From Paraoerskovia marina DSM 21750 (GTDB lineage Bacteria > Actinomycetota > Actinomycetes > Actinomycetales > Cellulomonadaceae), in assembly GCF_000701465.1 (NCBI RefSeq), contig NZ_KL370783.1:40602-104601 (forward strand): a DNA stretch of 64,000 nucleotides, written 5' to 3'. The notes under the pieces are model-generated. The model saw nothing but the letters and a program-made list of their open reading frames with translations, did no database searches and was not told the DNA's origin. Positions 16,842 through 25,478 of this stretch are shown piece by piece. Positions within the stretch are counted from its first letter, which is position 1; each line of letters opens with the position of its first letter. Both the position numbers and the translations under genes were made by a program.

Positions 16842-17654
16842 CTACAGCACGTGCGCGAGGAAGTCTTGCGTGCGCTGCTCGCGCGGCGTGACGAGCACCT
16901 GCTCGGGCGCCCCCTGCTCGACGATCACACCCTCGTCCATGAACACCACCTGGTCGGCGACCTCGCGGGCAAAGCCGATCTCGTGGGTCACGACGACCAT
17001 CGTCATCCCGGACCGCGCCAGGTCCTGCATCACGCCCAGCACCTCCCCCACGAGCTCGGGGTCAAGGGCCGAGGTGGGCTCGTCGAAGAGCATGAGCTCG
17101 GGGTCCATCGCCAGGGCCCGCGCGATGGCGACCCGCTGCTGCTGCCCCCCGGAGAGCTGGGCCGGGTAGTGGTCCGCGCGGTCGGAGAGCCCCACGCGGT
17201 CCAGGAGCTCGAGCGCCCGGGCCCGGGCCGTCGACCTCGAGTCCCCCCGGACCTGTACCGGCGCCTCCATGACGTTCTCGAGGGCGGTGCGGTGCGGGAA
17301 GAGGTTGAAGCGCTGGAAGACCATGCCGATGCGCGAGCGCTGGCGTGCGACCACCTTGGGGTGCAGCCGGTGCAGGCGGGTGCGCCCACGGCGGGTGACC
17401 TCGCGGTAGCCCATGCGTTCGCCCGCCACCTCGACGGAGCCGGCGTCGATCTCCTCGAGCTCGTTGATGCAGCGCAGCAGGGTCGACTTCCCGGACCCCG
17501 AGGGGCCCAGGATGACGCTGACGGCTCCTGGCTGCACCGTCAGGTCGACGCCGCGCAGGACGTGCAGGTCGCCGAACAGCTTGTGGAGGCCCTCGATCTG
17601 CACCATCGGCGCCGTGGCCGCCGCGGGGTCCGGGGTGGTGGGCTGCGTGGTCAT
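16842..17654 (-). CDS. Polar amino acid ABC transporter ATP-binding protein
   Basis: 270 residues from ATG at 17652-17654, overlapping the permease stop as ATGA. Walker A GPSGSGKS at about 49-56, signature [19 protein letters not shown], Walker [21 protein letters not shown] and the H-loop [13 protein letters not shown] match the GlnQ/HisP family closely. An insert of about 20 Arg-rich residues ([18 protein letters not shown]) sits between Walker A and the Q-loop, a place where family members vary. Last gene of the five-gene amino acid uptake operon; it energises the permease of the preceding gene. Confidence 0.93.
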   Translation of the reverse strand: MTTQPTTPDPAAATAPMVQIEGLHKLFGDLHVLRGVDLTVQPGAVSVILGPSGSGKSTLLRCINELEEIDAGSVEVAGERMGYREVTRRGRTRLHRLHPKVVARQRSRIGMVFQRFNLFPHRTALENVMEAPVQVRGDSRSTARARALELLDRVGLSDRADHYPAQLSGGQQQRVAIARALAMDPELMLFDEPTSALDPELVGEVLGVMQDLARSGMTMVVVTHEIGFAREVADQVVFMDEGVIVEQGAPEQVLVTPREQRTQDFLAHVL

Positions 17655-18634
17655 GGCGTCACGTCCAGGAAGGGGTCGTCGGTGGTGGTGCCGGACTGCC
17701 GGATGGCGGCCTGGCGGCTCGGGCGGCCCGCACGTCGTCGTCCTCCGCCCGGGCGCCCGGTCCCGCCGTCGGAGCCGAACCCCTTGCCGTAGTACCGCTC
17801 GATGTAGTGCTGCCCGACCATGAGGATGCTCGTGATGACGAGGTACCAGATCGCCGCGACCATCAGGAGCGGGATCGGCAGGAAGATCCGGTTGGCGATC
17901 GCGTTGGTGGCGAACGTCAGGTCCAGGGTGAACGGCACCGCGAGGACGAGGGACGTCGTCTTGAGCAGGGAGATCGTCTCGTTGCCCGTCGGCGGGACGA
18001 TCACGCGCATGGCCTGGGGCAGGACGACGCGGCGCAGGATCTTGCTCTCGCTCATCCCCAGGGCCTTCGCCGCCTCGCTCTGACCGGGGTCGACGGAGCC
18101 GAGCCCGGCGCGCACGATCTCGGCGAGGTAGGCGGCCTCGTTGAGCGCGAGGCCCAGGACGGCGGCGTAGAAGGCCGTGATGACGTCGGCGGTGTCGAAG
18201 GAGAAGAACTCGGGCCCGAACGGCACGCCGACGCTCAGGCGCGGGTACAGCACCGACAGCAGGCCCCAGAACACGAGCTGGGTGTACACGGGGGTGCCGC
18301 GGAAGATCCAGATGTAGGTCCAGCTCGTCCAGCGCAGGACGGGGTTCTGCGACCGCCGCATGATCGCCAGGGTAATGGCGAGCAGGACCGCGATCGCCAT
18401 CGCGAGGAACGTCAGGAGCAGGGTCCACCCGACGCCCTGGACCACGCGGGTGTCGAAGAGGTAGGCGCCGACGACGTCCCAGCGGTAGTTGTCGTTGGTG
18501 ACCAGGCCGTTGACCGCCATCGCGGCGAGCACGCCGATGACGACGGCGGAGATCCACCGCCCGGGCCGCGGGACGGGCACGGCGTGGATGCGCCCGGGGA
18601 TCGGGTCGGTCTCGGGGGTCGGGGTCTGGCTCAT
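17651..18634 (-). CDS. Polar amino acid ABC transporter permease
   Basis: 327 residues starting at ATG 18632-18634, inside the binding-protein stop. Several membrane helices and the HisM/GlnP family features: Gly-Thr-Pro-x-x-x-Q-L ([12 protein letters not shown]) and the EAA loop [27 protein letters not shown], cut here for length. Only one permease gene exists, so it probably acts as a homodimer, as in many polar amino acid systems. The C-terminus carries about 45 extra hydrophilic Gly/Arg-rich residues. Confidence 0.92.
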   Translation of the reverse strand: MSQTPTPETDPIPGRIHAVPVPRPGRWISAVVIGVLAAMAVNGLVTNDNYRWDVVGAYLFDTRVVQGVGWTLLLTFLAMAIAVLLAITLAIMRRSQNPVLRWTSWTYIWIFRGTPVYTQLVFWGLLSVLYPRLSVGVPFGPEFFSFDTADVITAFYAAVLGLALNEAAYLAEIVRAGLGSVDPGQSEAAKALGMSESKILRRVVLPQAMRVIVPPTGNETISLLKTTSLVLAVPFTLDLTFATNAIANRIFLPIPLLMVAAIWYLVITSILMVGQHYIERYYGKGFGSDGGTGRPGGGRRRAGRPSRQAAIRQSGTTTDDPFLDVTP

Positions 18635-19593
18635 GAGATCTCCGGCTGGATATCGAAGGAGTCGACGGCGCCCTGCTCGTTGCCCCACGCCGTCAGGATG
18701 CGCTCGTAGTCGCCCGAGGCGTCGAGCGACTCGAGGGCGGCCTGGATGGCGAGGGCGAGGTCGTCGTCACCGAGCTCGACGACGATCCCCTGGTCGGCCT
18801 CGGCCCGGACGCTGCCGAGCTGTTCCAGGCGTCCGCCCGTCCGGGCGACCGCGAAGGCCGCGATGGGCGAGTCGGTGTACATGACGTCCGCGCGTCCGCC
18901 GACGAGGTTGGTCGTCACCTCGTTCTGCTGGTTGAACGGCAGGATCGTGATCTCGGGGTCGCCTGCGGCCACGCACTCGTCGGAGATCACGGGGATCTCC
19001 TCGTTCTGCACGGTCCCGACCTGCACGGCGACGGTGGTCCCGCACAGGTGGTCGGGGTCGATCTCCCGGGGGTTGCCCGCGAGCACCGTGTACGACTCGC
19101 CGGCGTTGAAGTAGTTGATCATCGTGACGGCCTCGAGGCGCTCCGGCGTGATCGTGAACGACGAGATCCCGACGTCGTACGTCGAGCCGACCGACGGGAT
19201 GATGCTCGTGAAGTCGGCGATCTCGGGGGCGCTCTCGAGCCCCATGACGGCGGCGACGGCGGCGATGATGTCGAGGTCGTACCCGATCGGCGTCTGCCCG
19301 TCCTCGGCGAGGAACTCGGCGGGGGCGTAGGCCCCGTCGACCCCGACCGTGAGCAGGCCGCCGGCCGCGACGTCGTCCGGGACGAGCGCGACGACGTCGG
19401 GGTCGGGCTGGATCGTGGACACGTCGACCTCGGGGATGGTCACCCCGCCGCTCTCCCCGATGATCTCCTCGTCCGAGACCTGAGTGCACCCCGCGGCGAC
19501 CAACGCTGTGACGGTCAGCACCCCGGCGATCCGGAGGCCCGACGTCGGACGGCGGGCGGGCCCGGGAGGGTGCTGTGCGGGGTGTGAGGTCAT
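18631..19593 (-). CDS. Polar amino acid ABC transporter substrate-binding lipoprotein
   Basis: 320 residues, family 3 extracellular binding protein. The N-terminus has a basic start, a hydrophobic segment and lipobox LVAAGC (Cys about 36). Typical segments are [34 protein letters not shown] and [14 protein letters not shown], where family-conserved Tyr, Glu, Gly-Tyr-Asp and the T-x-x-R ligand contact appear. Two internal Cys residues (DHLCGTT and SDECVAAG) may form a disulfide. The start overlaps the stop of the MetS-like gene as ATGA. Confidence 0.9.
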   Translation of the reverse strand: MTSHPAQHPPGPARRPTSGLRIAGVLTVTALVAAGCTQVSDEEIIGESGGVTIPEVDVSTIQPDPDVVALVPDDVAAGGLLTVGVDGAYAPAEFLAEDGQTPIGYDLDIIAAVAAVMGLESAPEIADFTSIIPSVGSTYDVGISSFTITPERLEAVTMINYFNAGESYTVLAGNPREIDPDHLCGTTVAVQVGTVQNEEIPVISDECVAAGDPEITILPFNQQNEVTTNLVGGRADVMYTDSPIAAFAVARTGGRLEQLGSVRAEADQGIVVELGDDDLALAIQAALESLDASGDYERILTAWGNEQGAVDSFDIQPEIS

Positions 19594-19757
19594 GACTCCC
19601 TGGAGTCTACGACGGGCGCCACGCCGTCGTCGTCGTGGCCGCCCTCGGGCAGGTCCTCCGCCTCCGGGCGCCGGCGGAGCGCGACGATGCTGGCGATCAG
19701 CCCGCCCCAGACGACGACGATCGTCACGATGAGAAAGATGACGGCGGTGCTGGTCAT
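19590..19757 (-). CDS. metS: MetS-like small subunit of NSS amino acid symporter
   Basis: 55 residues: one N-terminal membrane helix (TAVIFLIVTIVVVWGGLIAS) followed by a short polar tail rich in Arg and Asp/Glu. This size and topology match MetS, the small subunit that accompanies MetP-type sodium:methionine/alanine symporters in actinobacteria. It overlaps the symporter stop and the binding-protein start, both as ATGA, so it is translated between them. Too short for most gene callers; identification rests on topology and position. Confidence 0.75.
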   Translation of the reverse strand: MTSTAVIFLIVTIVVVWGGLIASIVALRRRPEAEDLPEGGHDDDGVAPVVDSRES

Positions 19758-21343
19758 CGACGTGCCTCCTTGACGGCGCTGGTGGGCTGCGGCTTGGGCG
19801 GGTACTCCGGCCAGGGCACGAACCCGTCCACGGACTCGTGCCGGCGCACCATCGGCATGACGACGGCGAGCACGACCATGAACGCGACGGAGCCCCAGCC
19901 GACGGTCACGAGGTACCAGGTGGGGTAGCCCTCGTACCCCTCGGAGATCAGCGTGACGATGCGCGAGGCGAGCATGTACGTGAGCAGGACGGGTGCGAGG
20001 ATCCCGACGCAGAACCGCCACCAGGACCCGAGCTGGAACGTCGAGACGGTGTTGAGGTGGTACTGGAGCTCCTTGCCCCGGCGCAGCACCCACATCAGCA
20101 GCACGGTCATCAGGACGGCGGACCCGACGATCCCGATGTTGTTGGCCCAGTTGTCGGTGGTGTCGAGGTAGATCAGCCCGGTGGTCGATCCGAGCAGCAC
20201 GATCGAGATGACGGCGCTGACGCTCCCGATGCCCACGGCGGACGCCCGGGGGCTCCAGCCGAACTTCTCCTGGAAGCCCGAGGAGACCACCTGCAGGATC
20301 GACAGCAGCGACGTGAGCCCCGCGAGCACGAGCGTGCCGAAGAAGAGCGCCCCGAAGAGCTGCCCGCCGGGCATCTCCGAGATCACCGCGGGGAAGGTCA
20401 TGAACGACAAACCAACACCGGTGAGGTTCTCGAGCTGGTCGATCGCGACGCCCTCGTTGAAGGCGAGGAACCCGAGCGTGGCGAAGACACCGATCCCCGC
20501 GAGGATCTCGAACGAGGAGTTGGCGAACGCGACGACGAGGCCGGGTCCGGTCATGTTCGACCGGCGCGGGCGGAACGACGAGTAGGTGATCATGATGCCG
20601 AAGGCGATCGAGAGCGAGAAGAAGATCTGGCCGTACGCCGCGATCCAGACGTTCGCGTCCGTGAGCGCCGACCAGTCCGGGGTGAACAGCGCGTTGAGCC
20701 CGTCCGCGGCGCCGTCGAGGAAGAGGGCGCGGACGACGAGCACCGTGAAGGTGACGACGAGCAGCGGGATGAACACGACGTTCGCCCGCTCGATGCCCTT
20801 GGCCACGCCGGCACCGAGGATCACGATCGTCACGACCCACACGGCGACCAGCGGGATCAGCACGCCGGGCACGAAGTCGAGGCTGAACCCGGGCTCCCCG
20901 ACCTGCAGGTACTCGCCGACGAAGAACCCCGTCGGGTCGTCGCCCCAGGCAAAGTTGAACGAGAAGAAGAAGTAGCTCACCGCCCACGCGATCACGGCCG
21001 TGTAGTACAGCGCGATCACGATGCAGATGCCGATCTGGAACCAGCCGAGGCTCTCCAGCCCACGCGAGATCCGCCGGAAGGCCTGCGGCGGCGCGCCACG
21101 GAACCGGTGCCCGACGGCGTAGTCGAGGAAGAGGATCGGGATGCCGGCGGTGAGCAGCGCGATCAGGTACGGCACCATGAACGCGCCGCCGCCGTTCTCG
21201 TACGCCACCCCGGGGAACCGCCAGATGTTGCCGAGGCCGATGGCTGATCCGACCGCGGCAAGGATGAAGGCCGTCTGACCGCTGAACTGCTCGCGCGGTC
21301 GACGCCGTGCGCCGGCGGACGGCGTGGACTCTGAGCCTGCCAT
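19754..21343 (-). CDS. metP: Sodium-dependent amino acid symporter, NSS family (MetP-like)
   Basis: 529 residues and about 11-12 membrane helices. The NSS signature is clear near the N-terminus: SGQTAFILAAVGSAIGLGNI and WRFPGVAYENGGGAF, including the unwound TM1 sodium site. TM8-like ATLGFLAFNEGVA and the SVFSS-like LTSLLSIL segment are present. Such bacterial NSS proteins import amino acids with Na+. The ATG at 21341-21343 is chosen because it immediately precedes the conserved region; upstream sequence in frame is not protein-like. First gene of the five-gene operon with metS and an ABC importer. Confidence 0.92.
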   Translation of the reverse strand: MAGSESTPSAGARRRPREQFSGQTAFILAAVGSAIGLGNIWRFPGVAYENGGGAFMVPYLIALLTAGIPILFLDYAVGHRFRGAPPQAFRRISRGLESLGWFQIGICIVIALYYTAVIAWAVSYFFFSFNFAWGDDPTGFFVGEYLQVGEPGFSLDFVPGVLIPLVAVWVVTIVILGAGVAKGIERANVVFIPLLVVTFTVLVVRALFLDGAADGLNALFTPDWSALTDANVWIAAYGQIFFSLSIAFGIMITYSSFRPRRSNMTGPGLVVAFANSSFEILAGIGVFATLGFLAFNEGVAIDQLENLTGVGLSFMTFPAVISEMPGGQLFGALFFGTLVLAGLTSLLSILQVVSSGFQEKFGWSPRASAVGIGSVSAVISIVLLGSTTGLIYLDTTDNWANNIGIVGSAVLMTVLLMWVLRRGKELQYHLNTVSTFQLGSWWRFCVGILAPVLLTYMLASRIVTLISEGYEGYPTWYLVTVGWGSVAFMVVLAVVMPMVRRHESVDGFVPWPEYPPKPQPTSAVKEARR

Positions 21344-21530
21344 GGGTACCTCGCTCGGTGTGGTGCGGCCGCCGTGGGGTGGCGCGGCCGGTGTTCGTGG
21401 ACTGGGGGCACAGTAGCGCCGTGCGGGGGTGACAGCACGGCGGACCGTCGGTGATTGTGAACCAGGACCCGACGTCCGCGTGCACGTCGCCAAAGTGTGA
21501 ACGCGGCCCGGCGGTCGTAGCGTCGTGCCC

Positions 21531-22961
21531 ATGACGACGACGCGAGACGAGCCCGAATCTCTCCTCCTCGTGCTGCACGGCGCCCGGGGAGACCTCGCCG
21601 CCCGGATGGTGCTGCCCTCGATGTACCTGCTGTACCGCCGCGCCCTGCTGCCGGACGAGTGGCGGATCATCGGCACGGGGCGCGCGGAGATGACGGACGA
21701 CGAGTTCATCGACCACGTCCACGACGCCCTCGAGAAGTACTCGGACGAGCCCCTCGACTCGGGCTGGCACGACTTCGCCGCCCGCCTGGCGTACACCACC
21801 GAGGTCACCGAGGACGCCCCGTGGGAGCAGGAGCAGGCGATCGGGGACCAGACGAACAAGGGCGCGCTCCTCGTGCACTACCTCGCGGTGCCGCCGTCGG
21901 CCTTCGCCCCGATCACCCGGGCGCTCGCGAAGCACGACCTGCTGACCGACGCCCGCGTCGTCTACGAGAAGCCGTTCGGGACGTCGCCGGAGTCGTTCAC
22001 CGAGCTGGACGCGCTGGTGCACGAGCACCTGGACGAGGAGCAGGTGTTCCGCATCGACCACTTCCTCGCGAAGGAGGGCACCCAGAACCTGCACGTCCTC
22101 CGGTTCGCCAACGAGCTGTTCGCGCACTCCTGGAACCGGGAGCACGTCGCGGAGGTGCAGATCGACGTCCCCGAGACGCTGGACGTCGCCCAGCGCGCCG
22201 AGTTCTACGACGCCACGGGCGCGTCGCTCGACATGCTCGTGACCCACCTGTTCCAGGTCGCGTCCGAGGTGGCGCTCGAGACCCCCGACTCGCTCGACGT
22301 GGACGCCCTCGTCGCCGCCCGCGAGGAGGTCTTCCGGTCCTTCCGCGAGCTCGAACCGACGGACGACGTCGTCCTCGGTCAGTTCACCGGGTACACCGAC
22401 ATCGACGGCGTGGACGACGACTCGACCACGGACACCTACGTCGCCGCACGGCTGTGGATCGACAACGAGCGGTGGCAGGACGTCCCGTTCGTGCTGCGGA
22501 CGGGCAAGATGCTCGCGGGCGCCGCGCAGCGCGTGACCCTCGTCCTCCGCGCCCCGCGGGGGCCGATGGCCGGTGAGTCCACCGTGCGGCCGAACGCGAT
22601 CAGCGTCTCGATCAGCGGCGACGGCGAGATCGAGCTCTCGACGACGGTGAAGCGACCCGGCCCGGAGCTCGAGCTCGCGAGCGGTATCGCCCGGCTGTCC
22701 CTGGACGACGTCGACCCGGGCGCCTCGCTCCCGCCGTACGCGAGCGCCATCCACGACGTGCTCGACGGCGACCGCCGGGCGTTCACGACGTCGGCGACGC
22801 TGACCGAGGCGTGGCGCGCGTTCGCCCCTCTGCTCGGCCCCGGGCGCCCGGCCCCGGAGCCGTACGAGCCCGGCTCGTGGGGTCCGACCGCGGCCGACCG
22901 CCTCGTCGGCGACGAGGGCTGGTGGGTCCGCGGCGACGGCGACACCCCGCACGGCGACTGA
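21531..22961 (+). CDS. Glucose-6-phosphate dehydrogenase family protein
   Basis: 476 residues from ATG 21531 (a GTG two codons earlier is possible; no good ribosome site, perhaps leaderless). The Rossmann start is GARGDL at 17-22 in place of the usual G-A-S-G-D-L, EKPFGTS follows near 148, and the substrate signature is RIDHFLAKE at 174-182 with the catalytic His177 and Lys181 kept; NLHVLRFAN follows. It oxidises glucose-6-phosphate with NAD(P)+ if substrate use is conserved. Shorter than standard Zwf (about 510) and lacking neighbours such as opcA, tal or gnd, so it is probably a second, divergent paralogue rather than the main pentose-phosphate enzyme. Confidence 0.82.
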   Translation: MTTTRDEPESLLLVLHGARGDLAARMVLPSMYLLYRRALLPDEWRIIGTGRAEMTDDEFIDHVHDALEKYSDEPLDSGWHDFAARLAYTTEVTEDAPWEQEQAIGDQTNKGALLVHYLAVPPSAFAPITRALAKHDLLTDARVVYEKPFGTSPESFTELDALVHEHLDEEQVFRIDHFLAKEGTQNLHVLRFANELFAHSWNREHVAEVQIDVPETLDVAQRAEFYDATGASLDMLVTHLFQVASEVALETPDSLDVDALVAAREEVFRSFRELEPTDDVVLGQFTGYTDIDGVDDDSTTDTYVAARLWIDNERWQDVPFVLRTGKMLAGAAQRVTLVLRAPRGPMAGESTVRPNAISVSISGDGEIELSTTVKRPGPELELASGIARLSLDDVDPGASLPPYASAIHDVLDGDRRAFTTSATLTEAWRAFAPLLGPGRPAPEPYEPGSWGPTAADRLVGDEGWWVRGDGDTPHGD

Positions 22962-23084
22962 CCGGCGCGCGCCCGTGGCGACGTCCGAGCGCGCCTCCGG
23001 ACGTCCGAGGAGTGGTCGAGATGTGACCAGAATCCCCGCGCGCCCGCCGCGCGGTGCGGGGCCATGCCGCCTACGGTCTAGTAC

Positions 23085-24191
23085 ATGATCGCCCGAGTCC
23101 TCACGCGCCTGGGGCTCTTTCTGCTCGGTACGTTCCTGCTCGCGGGCTCGCTGTGGGCAGGTCTGAGCTTCGGGGCCACGCTGGCCCGCAACCACTGGAC
23201 GTACCCGGTGATGCTGGTCGTCGCGTTCGTGGCCGGGGTGCTGCTGCTCGGGTACTTTTTCTATCTGCTCTACCGCGACGGGGGCGGCAACGACCCGTAC
23301 GGCCGGCCGGCCCCGGTCCCCGAGCCGCTGCCGCCGAAGAAGCGGTGGGCGCGCGTGGGGGTGTGGACGGTCGTGTCCGCGCTGCTCCTCTCGGTCGGCA
23401 CGGGGATCGTCTACCTGCGACCGCACCCGGCCGGGCAGGACGCGACAGCCAGATATGCCGCGGGCGATGTCGTCGACCTCGTGGAGGGTCACGGCTGGTA
23501 CGCGTTCGTCCCGCGCGAGCCGGGCACCGACCCGGCCGGGCACGTCGACCGTACCGGCAAGTACGCGCCCACCCCCGAGGGTGTCGCCGACACGGGTCTG
23601 GTGTTCTTCCCGGACCAGCGCGTCGACTCGCGGGCCGAGGCGCCGGTCCTGCGCCCCCTCGCCGAGGCGGGGTACACCGTCGTCGTGCTCGCGGAGCCAC
23701 TGGGACTGGACGCGCCGGACCCCGACCTGGCCGACGTCGCGCCGAAGGAGTTCCCCGAGATCTCCCGCTGGGTGGTCGGCGGGCACGGCACGGGCGGTCA
23801 CGCCGCGGCCTCGTGGGCGGACGCGAACGCCGGAGCCGACGCCCAGGGGCTGGTGCTGCACGCCTCTGCTCCCGAGCTGGACGTCTCCGGTCTCGAGATC
23901 CGGTCCACGTCGATGTGGGGCACCCTCGACACGGTGGTCCCCGCCTCCGACATCGCCGCCTCCCGCGCCAATCTGCCGTCCTCGACGGACTTCGTCCGGA
24001 TCCCCGGCGCGATCCACTCGTCGTTCGCCGACTACGGCCCCCTGCGCGGCGAGGCGCGGACGCAGTTCGAGCCCGAGGTCCTCTACGCGCAGGTCGCCGA
24101 CGAGACGCTGCGCTTCATGGACAGGGTGGCGTACGTGCCGGTCGAGGAGCCCGCCGAGGACGCGGACGCCGCCGACGAGGAGGCCGAGTGA
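23085..24191 (+). CDS. Membrane protein with alpha/beta-hydrolase-like domain lacking the serine nucleophile
   Basis: 368 residues. Three membrane helices (about 8-30, 42-62, 88-108), then an extracytoplasmic alpha/beta-hydrolase-like domain of 250 residues. The nucleophile elbow reads GGHGTGG with Gly235 where the Ser of G-H-S-x-G-G is expected; the codon is GGC and unambiguous. The acid (GTLDTVVP, Asp282) and base (GAIHSSFADYG, His311) positions are kept. By fold features it belongs to the family of actinobacterial membrane alpha/beta hydrolases (PF12695-like). The missing serine suggests a non-catalytic or mechanistically altered protein. A very acidic C-terminus overlaps the next gene as GTGA. 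Confidence 0.7.
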   Translation: MIARVLTRLGLFLLGTFLLAGSLWAGLSFGATLARNHWTYPVMLVVAFVAGVLLLGYFFYLLYRDGGGNDPYGRPAPVPEPLPPKKRWARVGVWTVVSALLLSVGTGIVYLRPHPAGQDATARYAAGDVVDLVEGHGWYAFVPREPGTDPAGHVDRTGKYAPTPEGVADTGLVFFPDQRVDSRAEAPVLRPLAEAGYTVVVLAEPLGLDAPDPDLADVAPKEFPEISRWVVGGHGTGGHAAASWADANAGADAQGLVLHASAPELDVSGLEIRSTSMWGTLDTVVPASDIAASRANLPSSTDFVRIPGAIHSSFADYGPLRGEARTQFEPEVLYAQVADETLRFMDRVAYVPVEEPAEDADAADEEAE

Positions 24192-25462
24192 CCGAGTCCC
24201 GCACGTGGGCGCGAAACCTCGCCTACGCCGCGCGCGAGGTCCGGCACCCGCAGACCCTGGCGGAGCTGTCCGACGTCGTCCGCACCGCCCCGCGGGTCCG
24301 TGCTCTGGGGACCCGGCACAGCTTCAACGACGTCGCGGACACCACGGGGACGCACGTCGTCCTCGACCGGCTCGACGACGGCCGTGCTCCCGTCGAGGTG
24401 GACCGTGCGGCGATGACGGCCAGCGTTGCGGCCGGCCTGCGGTACGGCGAGGTGTCGCTCGCCCTGCACGCCGAGGGGGTCGCGCTCGGGGCGATGGCGT
24501 CGCTGCCGCACATCTCGGTGGCCGGGGCCGTCGCGACCGCCACGCACGGCTCGGGCGACGCGGAGGCGAACCTCGCGGCCGCCGTCGCCGGGCTCGAGAT
24601 CATGACGGCCGACGGCGAGCACCGCCTCCTGGGCCGCGACCACCCGGACCTGCCGGGCGCCGTCGTGAGCCTCGGTGCGCTGGGCGTGGTGACCCGGGTG
24701 CTTCTCGACGTCGTGCCCACCTACGCCGTGCGGCAGAACGTCTATCTCGGGCTCGGGTGGGACACGCTGGCGGCGAACTTCGACGCCGTGACCGCGAGCG
24801 CCACCTCCGTCAGTCTGTTCACGCGCTGGGGCGACGTCGGCGTCGACCAGGTGTGGCAGAAGCAGGCCGTCGGCGGGTCGGACGCTCCCGCACCCGGGGA
24901 GTACCTCGGTGCGCGGGCCGCGGTCTCGGCGATGCACCCGCTGCCCGGGGTCGACGCGGCGGCGTGCACGGCCCAGCTGGGCGTGCCGGGGCCGTGGAAC
25001 GAGCGGCTGCCGCACTTCCGGCTCGACCACACGCCGTCGAACGGCGAGGAGCTGCAGTCGGAGTTCCTGCTCCCCCGCCGTCACGCGGTCGCCGCGATCG
25101 AGGCGTTGCGGGGCCTGGCACCGGTGGTCCGCCCGCTGCTGCAGGTCACCGAGATCCGCACCGTCGCGGCCGACCGTCTGTGGATGAGCACGGCGAACGC
25201 CGACGCCGCGGGTGCCGACGGGGTCGTCGGGTTCCACTTCACGTGGAACCCCGCCCAGGCGGAGGTCGAGGCCGTGCTCCCCCGGATCGAGCGGGCGCTC
25301 GCCCCGTTCGACGCACGCCCGCACTGGGGCAAGGTCTTCACCGAGGACGTGCGCGACGTCGTCGGCCGCTACCCGCGCTTCGGCGACTTCCGGGCGCTGG
25401 CGGAGCGCTACGACCCCGCCGGACGCTTCCGCGGCGGGTACGTCGAGGCGATGTTGGGCTGA
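24188..25462 (+). CDS. FAD-dependent alditol (xylitol) oxidase family protein
   Basis: 424 residues. PP-loop FAD-binding fold with GTRHSFND at 41-48, where His44 is the predicted covalent FAD attachment site of AldO-type enzymes; ATATHGSG and SLGALGVVT are the further FAD contacts. The C-terminal domain has the aldonolactone oxidase motif HWGKVF near 380 and RYPRFGDFRAL. Length and motifs agree with actinobacterial alditol oxidases, which convert xylitol, sorbitol or other polyols to aldoses and produce hydrogen peroxide. The GTG start overlaps the stop of the preceding gene; convergent with the GH65 gene only 16 bases away. Confidence 0.88.
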   Translation: MTESRTWARNLAYAAREVRHPQTLAELSDVVRTAPRVRALGTRHSFNDVADTTGTHVVLDRLDDGRAPVEVDRAAMTASVAAGLRYGEVSLALHAEGVALGAMASLPHISVAGAVATATHGSGDAEANLAAAVAGLEIMTADGEHRLLGRDHPDLPGAVVSLGALGVVTRVLLDVVPTYAVRQNVYLGLGWDTLAANFDAVTASATSVSLFTRWGDVGVDQVWQKQAVGGSDAPAPGEYLGARAAVSAMHPLPGVDAAACTAQLGVPGPWNERLPHFRLDHTPSNGEELQSEFLLPRRHAVAAIEALRGLAPVVRPLLQVTEIRTVAADRLWMSTANADAAGADGVVGFHFTWNPAQAEVEAVLPRIERALAPFDARPHWGKVFTEDVRDVVGRYPRFGDFRALAERYDPAGRFRGGYVEAMLG

Positions 25463-25478
25463 GGCCCTGCGCGCCCGG

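Noticed and set aside
19758-24017. Open frame of 1475 residues on the minus strand
   Set aside because: Only its last 55 codons (metS) are real. The rest overlaps the symporter and the G6PDH gene in the wrong frame and has no coherent composition.
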